In this document: one piece after another, positions 43,312 through 51,449 of the stretch | Position numbering within the stretch: position 1 is the first letter of the stretch | Layout of the letters: each line of letters starts with the position of its first letter | Source: Alphaproteobacteria bacterium | GTDB taxonomy: Bacteria > Pseudomonadota > Alphaproteobacteria > JANQMY01 | Assembly: GCA_028279895.1 (NCBI GenBank) | Contig: JANQMY010000412.1 | Span: forward strand, 1 to 51,449 | DNA length: 51,449 nt | Direction of reading: 5' to 3' | The notes under the pieces: model-generated | The model's database searches: none | The model's input: the letters and a program-made list of their open reading frames with translations, nothing else | What the model was told of the DNA's origin: nothing | Made by a program: the position numbers and the translations under genes

Positions 43312-44199
43312 ATGCCCACATTCGAAGAATCCCTGAAACGCACGGCCGGTGAGATCAATAACCGTATCAGCGAGTTGTTGCCGCAGCCCGACGGTCCCGA
43401 AGCGCGAGTTATAGAGGCGATGCGCTATGCGATGGAAGCGCCCGGCAAGCGTCTGCGGCCGTTCCTGATTGTGCAAAGCGGCCGCCTGTTCGGCATCGAA
43501 ACGGAAAAGATGAATCGGGTGGCGGTTGCCCTGGAATGCGTTCACACCTTCTCGCTTATCCATGATGATCTTCCCTGTATGGATGACGACGATCTGCGGC
43601 GTGGGCGGCCGACCGTTCACAAGGCTTTCGACGAAGCGACTGCGGTGTTGGCGGGCGACGCGCTGTTGGCGTTCGCCTTCGAACTCCTAGGCAGCGAGCG
43701 CACCCATCAAGATCCCTTCGTGCGCTGCGAACTGGTCACTCATATGTCCAAGGCCGTCGGCGCACACGGTATGATTGGTGGGCAGATGATCGATCTTAGC
43801 ATACAAACACTGCCACAGGACATTCCCACGATTACGCGCCTTCAACGCTTGAAGACCGGGGCCCTCTTTGCCTTCGCATGCGAGTCGGGCGCGATCATGG
43901 GACGGGCCGGGCGGGACTCCCGCCATGCATTGGACGCTTATGCTCATGATCTGGGCCTCGCCTTCCAAATAGCCGACGATATTTTGGACGTAGAAGGAAG
44001 TTCGGAAGAGCTTGGCAAAGCGGCTCAAAAGGATGATGACGCAGGAAAAGCGACCTTCATTTCGATCCTCGGTCTCGATCGAGCAAAAGCGCAGGCCCAA
44101 ATGCTTGCGGATCAGGCTAAATGCCATTTGGACATGTTTGACGAACGCGCGGACCTCCTTCGGGAGGCCGCGGATTTTGTGGTAAAGCGCCGTAATTAA
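43312..44199 (+). CDS. ispA: Farnesyl diphosphate synthase
   Basis: It condenses IPP with DMAPP and GPP to make the C15 precursor for longer prenyl chains such as those made by the IspB-like enzyme in this window. The first aspartate-rich motif is LIHDDLPCMDDDDLRRG (82-98), with GKRLRPFL at about 45 and the second motif FQIADDILDVEG near 222-233. Length (295) fits bacterial IspA. It lies about 40 bases after xseB and 34 before dxs. Confidence 0.96.
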   Translation: MPTFEESLKRTAGEINNRISELLPQPDGPEARVIEAMRYAMEAPGKRLRPFLIVQSGRLFGIETEKMNRVAVALECVHTFSLIHDDLPCMDDDDLRRGRPTVHKAFDEATAVLAGDALLAFAFELLGSERTHQDPFVRCELVTHMSKAVGAHGMIGGQMIDLSIQTLPQDIPTITRLQRLKTGALFAFACESGAIMGRAGRDSRHALDAYAHDLGLAFQIADDILDVEGSSEELGKAAQKDDDAGKATFISILGLDRAKAQAQMLADQAKCHLDMFDERADLLREAADFVVKRRN

Positions 44200-44233
44200 C
44201 ATCGCGGCGTTAGCACAGGGATAGGTGCACCGG

Positions 44234-46159
44234 ATGTCTTCACAATCGAAAACTCCTCTTCTTGATCAAGTCACGCTTCCGCATCAATTGCGTGCGTTGG
44301 AAGAGAGCCAGCTTCGTCAGCTTGCAGACGAATTGCGCCGCGAAACGATCGATGCGGTGTCGGTGACCGGCGGGCATCTGGGCGCGGGACTGGGCGTCGT
44401 AGAGCTTTCCGTCGCCCTTCATTACGTGTTCAACACGCCGGACGATCGCATCGTGTGGGATGTGGGGCACCAGGCCTATCCCCACAAGATCCTAACCGGC
44501 CGGCGTGACCGTATTCGGACGCTTCGCCAGGGGGGCGGGCTGTCCGGGTTCACCAAGCGGGCGGAAAGCGAATATGATCCGTTCGGTGCCGCGCACTCCT
44601 CTACCTCCATATCGTCCACATTGGGCATGGCGGTGGCCCGGGATTTGGCCGGTAAGGACAACAACGTCATCGCTGTTATCGGCGATGGTGCGATGAGTGC
44701 GGGCATGGCCTACGAGGCGCTCAACAATGCGGGATCGCGCCACACCCGGCAAATCGTCATTCTGAATGACAACGATATGTCTATTGCGCCGCCGGTCGGC
44801 GCCATGAGCGCCTATTTCGCGCGGCTTGTGTCGAGCGGCACCTATCACGGCTTCCGCAATTTCGCGAAACAACTCACCAAGCGCTTGCCGAAATTCGTTC
44901 AAACAAAAGCAAAGCAGGCGGAGCACTATGCGCGGGGTATGGCCGCCGGCGGTACCTGGTTTGAAGAGCTGGGCTTCTACTATGTGGGCCCTATCGATGG
45001 ACACAATTTAGATCACTTGCTCCCGGTGCTGAAAAATGTGCGCGACAATGACGATGGGCCCGTGCTCATCCATGTGGTGACGCAAAAAGGCAAAGGCTAC
45101 GAACCGGCAGAACAGTCGGCCGATAAATATCACGGTGTCGCCAAATTCGATGTGATTACGGGGACACAAAAGAAAAGTGCCTCCAATGCGCCTGCCTACA
45201 CAAAGGTGTTTGCGCACAGCCTGGCGAAGCATGCGGAACGCGATGACAAGATCGTAGCCGTGAACGCTGCCATGCCATCGGGCACGGGTCTCGACATTTT
45301 TGGAAAACAGTTCCCGGACCGTTGTTTTGATGTCGGTATCGCCGAACAGCACGGCGTGACCTTTGCCGCCGGATTGGCGACCGAAGGATACAAGCCGTTT
45401 GCGGCGATCTATTCCACCTTTTTGCAGCGCGCCTATGACCAGGTTGTTCATGACGTGGCCATCCAAAGCTTACCCGTGCGCTTTGCCATTGACCGGGCGG
45501 GTCTGGTCGGAGCGGACGGCCCCACCCATGCGGGCTCGTTCGATATTACCTATCTGGCCACGCTTCCCGGTTTTGTGGTGATGGCCGCTGCCGACGAGGC
45601 GGAACTCATGCACATGGTGGCGACAGCCGCCGCCATCGACGACCGGCCCAGCGCATTCCGCTATCCCCGCGGCGAAGGCGTGGGTGTGGAACTGCCAGAG
45701 ATTGGCGAGGCGTTAGAGATTGGCAAGGGACGTGTTGTTCGCGAAGGGTCGAAAATCGCACTGCTGAGTTTCGGAACCCGGCTGCAGCATTGCCTCCGGG
45801 CTGCCGACGAGTTGACAGCCAAAGGCTATCCGACCACTGTGGCCGATGCGCGCTTCTGTAAGCCCCTGGACGAGGACCTTATCCGGTCTCTGGTGCAGAA
45901 CCATGAAGTGTTGGTCACGATTGAGGAAGGGGCCATTGGCGGTTTCGGGTCTCATGTGCTGCAGTTCTTGGCGCTCAATGGCCTGCTCGACAAGGGCTGT
46001 AAGGTACGGCCGATGACGTTGCCGGACCTGTTCATCGACCAGGATAAGCCGGAAATCATGTATGATGTGGCCGGATTGAACGCACCACATATCGTTCAGA
46101 TGGCGCTCAGCGCTATAGGCGACGAAGGTACCGTTGAAGAAGCGGACCAACGGGCCTAA
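44234..46159 (+). CDS. dxs: 1-deoxy-D-xylulose-5-phosphate synthase
   Basis: A TPP enzyme joining pyruvate and glyceraldehyde-3-phosphate, the first and flux-controlling MEP step. I chose ATG 44234 over the track GTG 44225 because AGGGATAGG is well spaced. Motifs: [13 protein letters not shown], the TPP site [18 protein letters not shown], and the transketolase half with [18 protein letters not shown]. At 641 residues it is complete. It is 11 bases before the tlyA-like gene, an arrangement often seen in bacteria. Confidence 0.97.
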   Translation: MSSQSKTPLLDQVTLPHQLRALEESQLRQLADELRRETIDAVSVTGGHLGAGLGVVELSVALHYVFNTPDDRIVWDVGHQAYPHKILTGRRDRIRTLRQGGGLSGFTKRAESEYDPFGAAHSSTSISSTLGMAVARDLAGKDNNVIAVIGDGAMSAGMAYEALNNAGSRHTRQIVILNDNDMSIAPPVGAMSAYFARLVSSGTYHGFRNFAKQLTKRLPKFVQTKAKQAEHYARGMAAGGTWFEELGFYYVGPIDGHNLDHLLPVLKNVRDNDDGPVLIHVVTQKGKGYEPAEQSADKYHGVAKFDVITGTQKKSASNAPAYTKVFAHSLAKHAERDDKIVAVNAAMPSGTGLDIFGKQFPDRCFDVGIAEQHGVTFAAGLATEGYKPFAAIYSTFLQRAYDQVVHDVAIQSLPVRFAIDRAGLVGADGPTHAGSFDITYLATLPGFVVMAAADEAELMHMVATAAAIDDRPSAFRYPRGEGVGVELPEIGEALEIGKGRVVREGSKIALLSFGTRLQHCLRAADELTAKGYPTTVADARFCKPLDEDLIRSLVQNHEVLVTIEEGAIGGFGSHVLQFLALNGLLDKGCKVRPMTLPDLFIDQDKPEIMYDVAGLNAPHIVQMALSAIGDEGTVEEADQRA

Positions 46160-46170
46160 AGCGGTATGAC

Positions 46171-46932
46171 ATGGCGGCCAGCAAGACATTGCGGGCGGAT
46201 CAGATGCTGGCGGAGCGGGGCTTTTTCGAAAGCCGCACCCGCGCACGCCAAGAGATCCTGGCGGGTACGGTCTTTGCCGACGGCAAACGCATCGACAAGC
46301 CCAGCCAGCCTCTTGCTGCGGATGCCGAAATCTCATTGGGCACGCTTGAAAACCCATACGTCTCCCGTGGCGGCCTAAAGCTGGCCGCGGCACTGGATCA
46401 TTTCGAGCTGTCGCCGAAAAACCTTGTGGCTTTGGATGTGGGGGCGTCCACGGGCGGATTTACACACGTGCTGCTGAAGCGCGGCGCCTCCGCCGTCTAT
46501 GCGGTCGATGTGGGGCAAGACCAATTGCATGCCACGCTGCGCTCCGATCCGAAGGTGCGTGTTTCTGAAAAGACGGATATTCGGGACGTTAAGCCATCGG
46601 CATTCGATAAGCTGCCACAAATCGCCGTATGCGATGTGAGTTTTATCAGCCTACGGCATATATTACCGGCTGTATTGAGTTTGATGAGTGAGAAATCAGT
46701 CCTCATCGTGTTGGTAAAGCCCCAGTTTGAACTGGGCCCCAAAGCGGTGGGCAAGGGCGGCCTCGTTAAGGACCGGCAGCTTGAGTGCACCGCGGTGCAG
46801 CAGGTCGTTGAGTTCTTCGATGATCACCCGCCATGGCGGAGCTTGGGATGGATGGACAGTCCGATCACGGGCGGCGAGGGCAATCGCGAGTATTTCGTTG
46901 CTGCACAACGCGGGCGTGACCATGCCGGATAG
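46171..46932 (+). CDS. tlyA: TlyA family rRNA 2'-O-methyltransferase
   Basis: A 253-residue protein with an N-terminal S4 RNA-binding domain (about 6-66, LRADQMLAERGFFESRTRA) and an FtsJ-like methyltransferase domain. The SAM loop is VALDVGASTGGFTHVLL (about 87-103), and the catalytic region includes VCDVSFISLRHILP and VLIVLVKPQFELGP. TlyA methylates 16S and 23S rRNA (2'-O-cytidine) in characterised species; older annotations call it hemolysin A. It directly follows dxs and overlaps the next methyltransferase by 11 bases. Confidence 0.92.
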   Translation: MAASKTLRADQMLAERGFFESRTRARQEILAGTVFADGKRIDKPSQPLAADAEISLGTLENPYVSRGGLKLAAALDHFELSPKNLVALDVGASTGGFTHVLLKRGASAVYAVDVGQDQLHATLRSDPKVRVSEKTDIRDVKPSAFDKLPQIAVCDVSFISLRHILPAVLSLMSEKSVLIVLVKPQFELGPKAVGKGGLVKDRQLECTAVQQVVEFFDDHPPWRSLGWMDSPITGGEGNREYFVAAQRGRDHAG

Positions 46933-48166
46933 GCGTTGCGTTACCGTCGAATTGCTCGGCCACAAAGGGGACGGTGTAGCGACGATCGATGGTGAGGCCT
47001 ATTATCTTCCGCAGACCCTTCCCGGCGAACGAGTTTTGGTTCAGCGGCGCGGTAAGAGCGATTGGGTAGTGGAGTCGGTCAAAACGCCGAGCCCGGCGCG
47101 CAGCACGTCGCTCTGTCGGCATTTTGGCCGCTGTGGCGGATGCGCATTGCAGCATATGGCTCAACCGGAGTATCTCACCTGGAAAACCGAGATATTGCGG
47201 TCCACGCTCGCGCAGCGCGGCTTTGATCACGTGAAGATCGACAAAATCTTTCAAATCCCGCCCCATGCGCGCCGTCGTGTGGTGTTGTCGGCGGTGAAGA
47301 CAGCGTCAAAAACCGTCCTTGGTTTTCAGCAGCGAAAAAGCCATCAAATAGAGGATGTTTCCGAGTGTCCTGTCGCCGTCGAAGAAATCGAGCATACGCT
47401 TGATGCTGTACGGGAGATGCTGGCGATTGCCTTGCGAGTGCGGCAGACCGCGCGCGTGACCATAAACGCCACACAATCCGGATGTGACGTGCTGATTACT
47501 TCCCAGGGCGTGCCCGAGTTGGATGGCAAAACCGCCGGGGTGCTGGCGGGCAGGGCGGCTCAACACAAGCTGGCTCGCCTGACATGGGGTGATGACTTGA
47601 TCTATCAACGGGAGCCGCCTCGAATTGCCATCCGATCGTATGATGTATCGCCGCCGCCTGGCGGATTTCTTCAAGCCTCGGAGGAGGCGCAAGACTTCCT
47701 CATCGATCGCGTGATCGAACGTGCGAACAATGCGCAGCAAGCGGTCGACCTGTTTTGCGGTTTGGGGACCTTTGCGCTGCCCCTTGCGTCGGCATGTAAA
47801 GTGCGGGCATTCGATGCGGACCGCTATCTGATCGATGCCCTCACCACGGCGGCCAAAAAGGCAGGGCTTGCAGACCGGATAACAAGCGAAGCCCGGGACC
47901 TCTATCGGCGGCCACTTCAGGCGCAGGAGTTGCGGGCCATCGACCTGGTTATTTTGGATCCGCCCCGTGCCGGCGCAAAAGCGCAAATCGAGCAGCTCGC
48001 AATTTCGTCTGTGTCCCGTGTGATTTACGTCTCGTGCAACCCCGCCACATTTGCCCGCGATGCGCGGATCTTGGTTAATGAAGGGTTTCACTTGGACACG
48101 GTGCACCCCGTTGATCAATTTCTGTGGTCGCCGCATACTGAACTCATTGCTGAGCTGTATCGATGA
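46922..48166 (+). CDS. RlmD/RumA-type 23S rRNA uracil-5-methyltransferase
   Basis: An RNA m5U methyltransferase of 414 residues, starting at ATG 46922 (MPDRRCVTVELLG). A TRAM-like domain comes first (to about 55), then a 4Fe-4S motif CRHFGRCGGC (Cys65, 71, 74) with a fourth Cys in VSECPV, and the SAM core DLFCGLGTFALPLA. The catalytic nucleophile is Cys in VIYVSCNPATFARD. The Fe-S cysteines favour RlmD-type over TrmA. The track ORF begins inside tlyA, which I consider a shadow extension. It overlaps tlyA by 11 bases, so the two rRNA methylases are coupled. Confidence 0.92.
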   Translation: MPDRRCVTVELLGHKGDGVATIDGEAYYLPQTLPGERVLVQRRGKSDWVVESVKTPSPARSTSLCRHFGRCGGCALQHMAQPEYLTWKTEILRSTLAQRGFDHVKIDKIFQIPPHARRRVVLSAVKTASKTVLGFQQRKSHQIEDVSECPVAVEEIEHTLDAVREMLAIALRVRQTARVTINATQSGCDVLITSQGVPELDGKTAGVLAGRAAQHKLARLTWGDDLIYQREPPRIAIRSYDVSPPPGGFLQASEEAQDFLIDRVIERANNAQQAVDLFCGLGTFALPLASACKVRAFDADRYLIDALTTAAKKAGLADRITSEARDLYRRPLQAQELRAIDLVILDPPRAGAKAQIEQLAISSVSRVIYVSCNPATFARDARILVNEGFHLDTVHPVDQFLWSPHTELIAELYR

Positions 48167-48178
48167 GTCGAGATCACC

Positions 48179-49216
48179 ATGGCCTCTGCTGCTAGCCGAA
48201 TGGGATATGCCCTGGGACAGGGGACGCGCGTTGCCTGGTATTTTTCTCACTATCTTTTGGCGGCGCGGATCGCGGGGCGTACGTCGCCACCGTCGGATAC
48301 ATCTCGGCCGCGCAAGTACACGGCCAAAAGGGACGCCGTGATCCAAAGTCTCCGAAACCTGTTCGAGCAGGATTTGCGGAACATCGAGGCGGGCCATTAC
48401 GCCATGCCACACGATTTGGTACCCAATCCGCTGTCTCTTGCGCGCGGCAGCCGGCGCTTCTTCCGGGATTTGCCCAGTGTCCGCAAACGGCGTGCGGCAC
48501 GTGTAAATACCGATGTGCCGGCCGGCAAGGCGTCCGGGTTTCCACGGTATTACCGGCAGAATTTCCACTACCAATCGGAGGGGTATCTGTCGGACAAGTC
48601 GGCGAAGCTCTACGATTTTCAGGTGGAAACCCTGTTTACCGGGGCGGCCGACGCCATGCGGCGCCAAGCCCTTGTTCCGATTTCGGAATATGTACGGGCA
48701 CACGATCAGCGTCGGCTGAGCCTGCTTGATGTGGCTTGCGGAACCGGCAGGTTCCTGTCGTTTGTAAAGGACAATTTTCCGCGCCTTTCGTCAACCGGGC
48801 TCGATTTGTCGCCACATTACTTGCGCCGTTCAGAACGGCTTCTGCGCCGTTGGCGCGATGTCACCATGTTGCACGCCAATGCGGAACAAATTCCGATGGA
48901 CGATGCATCGCAAGATATCGTGACCTGCATCTATCTGTTCCACGAACTGCCGCCAAAGGTGCGTAAGGTCGTGGCTGCCGAGATCGCCCGCGTGCTCAAA
49001 CCCGGTGGCATTTTGGTGTTCGTGGATTCGCTGCAGTTTGGTGACCGGGATGGGCTTGACGGGCTTCTCGATCTGTTCCCGGACGAGTTTCACGAACCCT
49101 ATTACGCTTCTTATGCGGAGCAAGATCTGTCGCGCCTATTTGGCGAACAGGGGTTAACCCAGTGCAGCGAAGACTTTGCTTTTCTGTCGAAAGTGCTTGT
49201 TTTCTCTAAGGACTAA
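48179..49216 (+). CDS. SAM-dependent methyltransferase with a long N-terminal extension
   Basis: A 345-residue protein with a methyltransferase_11 core near its C-terminus: [15 protein letters not shown] (about 182-196), [25 protein letters not shown] and [15 protein letters not shown]. The first 170 residues are unassigned; they are basic, and contain [20 protein letters not shown], which introduces the core. Similar methyltransferases occur widely but without known substrates. The position after two RNA methylases may be coincidence. Its 3' end overlaps convergent aroC by 4 bases. Confidence 0.8.
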   Translation: MASAASRMGYALGQGTRVAWYFSHYLLAARIAGRTSPPSDTSRPRKYTAKRDAVIQSLRNLFEQDLRNIEAGHYAMPHDLVPNPLSLARGSRRFFRDLPSVRKRRAARVNTDVPAGKASGFPRYYRQNFHYQSEGYLSDKSAKLYDFQVETLFTGAADAMRRQALVPISEYVRAHDQRRLSLLDVACGTGRFLSFVKDNFPRLSSTGLDLSPHYLRRSERLLRRWRDVTMLHANAEQIPMDDASQDIVTCIYLFHELPPKVRKVVAAEIARVLKPGGILVFVDSLQFGDRDGLDGLLDLFPDEFHEPYYASYAEQDLSRLFGEQGLTQCSEDFAFLSKVLVFSKD

Positions 49217-50319
49217 ACGGTGCCAATTTGGCCGCGGTGTCGCAGCAAGTGATCGGCGAGCACGCAAGCCATCATAGCCTCGCCCACGGGCACGGCGCGA
49301 ATGCCAACACAGGGGTCGTGCCGCCCCTTGGTGACTACATCCGTTTCCTGTCCGTCCTTCGTGATCGTTTTGACCGGCGCCAAAATGGATGAGGTGGGCT
49401 TCACGGCAAATCTGGCGACGATGTCTTGGCCGCTGCTGATGCCACCCAATATGCCGCCCGCGTTGTTAGATCCGAAGCGAGGGGCGCCATCGACAAGCCG
49501 GATTTCGTCGGCATTTTCCTCGCCAGACAGGGCGGCTGCATCGAAGCCGTTGCCGATTTCAACGCCTTTGACCGCATTGATGGTCATGAAGGCTTGGGCA
49601 ATGTCCGCATCCAGCTTGCCGTAGATCGGCGCACCGAGACCCGCCGGAATGCCGGTGGCGACGACCTCAATGACGGCGCCGCAAGAAGAGCCCGCCTTGC
49701 GCACCGAATTGAGATAGCTCTCCCATTCATTTACGGCATCCGCCGTCGGGCACCAAAACGGATTGCGGCCCACTTCGTCCCAGTCCCATTGGGCCGGATC
49801 GATTCGATGCGGGCCAAGTTGAACCAGCGCCCCGCGAATGGCCGTGTCGGGCCCCAGAATGTGGGATAGAATCTTACGAGCGATTGCGCCTGCGGCAACA
49901 CGTGCCGCCGTCTCCCGCGCCGATTGCCGCCCCCCGCCACGGTAATCCCGGACTCCATATTTTGCATCATAGGAAAAATCTGCGTGGCCGGGTCGATAGG
50001 TATCGCGGATGTCGGAATAGTCTTTCGACCGCTGGTCCTTGTTTTCGATCATTAGGCTGATCGGTGTGCCGGTGGTCACCGGTGTCGGCAGGCGATCATC
50101 CGAAAAGGTGCCCGACAGGATCCGCACCTGATCCGGTTCTTTACGCTGTGTCGTGAATTTAGACTGGCCTGGCCGCCGTTTGTCCAACCAAGGTTGAATG
50201 TCGGCTTCTGTGAGTTGAATGCCGGGCGGGACGCCATCGACCACGCAACCAAGGGCCGGTCCGTGGGACTCGCCCCAAGTCGTAACTCTAAAAAGATGGC
50301 CAAAGCTGTTGTGCGACAT
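49213..50319 (-). CDS. aroC: Chorismate synthase
   Basis: It converts EPSP to chorismate, the last shikimate step, using reduced FMN. Signatures are [20 protein letters not shown] at the start, [44 protein letters not shown], and the later [24 protein letters not shown]. Length (368) is complete. It is followed upstream on this strand by an unknown membrane protein and fabI, a neighbourhood found in alphaproteobacteria. Confidence 0.97.
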   Translation of the reverse strand: MSHNSFGHLFRVTTWGESHGPALGCVVDGVPPGIQLTEADIQPWLDKRRPGQSKFTTQRKEPDQVRILSGTFSDDRLPTPVTTGTPISLMIENKDQRSKDYSDIRDTYRPGHADFSYDAKYGVRDYRGGGRQSARETAARVAAGAIARKILSHILGPDTAIRGALVQLGPHRIDPAQWDWDEVGRNPFWCPTADAVNEWESYLNSVRKAGSSCGAVIEVVATGIPAGLGAPIYGKLDADIAQAFMTINAVKGVEIGNGFDAAALSGEENADEIRLVDGAPRFGSNNAGGILGGISSGQDIVARFAVKPTSSILAPVKTITKDGQETDVVTKGRHDPCVGIRAVPVGEAMMACVLADHLLRHRGQIGTV

Positions 50320-50325
50320 AGCTAG

Positions 50326-50982
50326 TTATTCTGTGCTCTGATCAGTAGACTCTTCTGGCGTTTCGATCCTGTCCCGCCGGCTTGGTGAGACAATACCGAA
50401 TTGGTCGGGTAAGACCGGCGGCAAACCTTCGAGCCGCGTTCCGGTATAACGGCAAACATCCCGATAAGGATAGTCCTCAAAAGTTACGAGGGCCTTGTTA
50501 TAGGCTTCTCCATAATATGTTCGAATACGGATTTGCCGAGGATCCGTTTGGGCGCTTCTCACCATAATGTCGGTATCGCCCACAATAAACCGGTATTGGT
50601 CGCGGTCGCTCCAGTTGGGGCCGCGTCCCGGGGCGCAAGTCACGCCAATCGGCTGCAGTAATCCTGTCTCTACTTCGCCGACCAAGCGGTAATCCCCGGC
50701 GACAATTGCGTTGGCGGCGTCGATGTTGAATTGCCCTTTGTCCAGCGCCTCACCAAACTCGATGCGCGGGTCGGCGGGGAATAACTCTTTTGTCCAGCGT
50801 CCGATGCCAAAAATGTTCGGCACAAGGCCGGTGTTCAGCAAAATGGCCCAAATGACCATGGAACCTAGCAATGCCAGAATCAGCAATTGGACCCACAAGG
50901 GCCGTGCGGGCCGGGTGGCGGGGCTGTCCCGATCGGCCCGGCGGCGGGCCCTTTGCCGCTCCAGTCTTTGTCGATGCTTCAT
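50326..50982 (-). CDS. Uncharacterised single-pass membrane protein
   Basis: A 218-residue protein that I do not recognise. A basic N-terminus (about 1-28) is followed by one membrane segment (about 29-50, LWVQLLILALLGSMVIWAILL), so it is probably inner-membrane anchored with a soluble domain outside. The soluble part holds two Cys (VTCAPGRG and DVCRYTG) that could form a periplasmic disulfide. The C-terminus is acidic and Ser-rich. It lies 6 bases before aroC, clearly in the same transcript, with fabI upstream. Confidence 0.7.
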   Translation of the reverse strand: MKHRQRLERQRARRRADRDSPATRPARPLWVQLLILALLGSMVIWAILLNTGLVPNIFGIGRWTKELFPADPRIEFGEALDKGQFNIDAANAIVAGDYRLVGEVETGLLQPIGVTCAPGRGPNWSDRDQYRFIVGDTDIMVRSAQTDPRQIRIRTYYGEAYNKALVTFEDYPYRDVCRYTGTRLEGLPPVLPDQFGIVSPSRRDRIETPEESTDQSTE

Positions 50983-51018
50983 GGGTCCAGCTTATCGAAC
51001 GGCCCGTCGGCCCGATCG

Positions 51019-51449
<431 letters not shown>

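Noticed and set aside
46727-46921. N-terminal extension of the RlmD-like ORF inside tlyA
   Set aside because: It would overlap tlyA by about 200 bases in another frame and precedes the TRAM-like domain; ATG 46922 fits better.
47306-48703. 465-aa minus-strand ORF across the RlmD-like and methyltransferase genes
   Set aside because: It spans two well-supported plus-strand genes and their junction, with no domain of its own.

Overview
The window is a compact stretch of chromosome from a moderately GC-rich alphaproteobacterium. The taxonomic call rests on gene content: a NadQ-type NAD regulator next to nadABC, a TIGR02301-type protein, a PRK09060-type dihydroorotase, aroC near fabI, and two-subunit GlyQS. 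The order within the class cannot be fixed by reading; a marine Rhodospirillales, Sneathiellales or Kordiimonadales relative is only a guess. I saw no tRNA, rRNA, insertion sequence, prophage or CRISPR array, and no gene-free stretch longer than about 190 bases.

Layout. 1-4964 (+): the end of ETF-ubiquinone oxidoreductase, a TPR lipoprotein, ispE, and a polyprenyl-phosphate sugar-phosphate transferase. 4961-5980 (-): long-chain polyprenyl diphosphate synthase. 6151-14741 (+): a DUF2007 protein, a TrmN6-like methyltransferase, an S49 peptidase, glyQ-glyS, pyruvate phosphate dikinase and a SleB-like hydrolase. 14749-24509 (-): a ten-gene same-strand block which, in transcription order, reads ygfZ-like, tag, long KAS III, HD hydrolase, tyrosine phosphatase, nadQ-like regulator, nadA, nadB, nadC, SDR. 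24615-30243 (+): GT9, dihydroorotase, AcuI-like reductase, LysE exporter, and an acetolactate-synthase-like TPP enzyme. 30259-38832: short, alternating-strand housekeeping and repair genes (VOC, DUF427, alpha/beta hydrolase, NUDIX, SRAP, GNAT, FKBP, thioredoxin-like, FAD oxidoreductase, methyltransferase, Sua5). 39023-49216 (+): acyl-CoA dehydrogenase, MBL hydrolase, HDAC-family deacetylase, then xseB-ispA-dxs-tlyA-rlmD-like and a methyltransferase. 49213-51449 (-): aroC, an unknown membrane protein, and the end of fabI.

How the genes fit together. Four isoprenoid genes lie near the two ends (ispE and ispB-like; ispA and dxs). They supply the polyprenyl chains used for quinones, matching the ETF-QO nearby, and for the lipid carrier used by the GT4 transferase. 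The centre holds a full de novo NAD module from aspartate to nicotinate mononucleotide (NadB, NadA, NadC). It is preceded by a regulator whose Nudix box is degenerate and by two putative hydrolases of unknown substrate. Between the regulator and nadA lie two matching 17-bp inverted repeats, one covering a likely promoter; this is the most coherent regulatory system in the window.

The genome is tightly packed. All seven convergent gene pairs end within about 30 bases of each other or overlap, and one divergent pair has only 17 bases between start codons. Several perfect or near-perfect palindromes sit in the few intergenic spaces and are listed separately. Coordinates for genes whose ORF-track start looked too long were trimmed to the start supported by motifs or a ribosome binding site.
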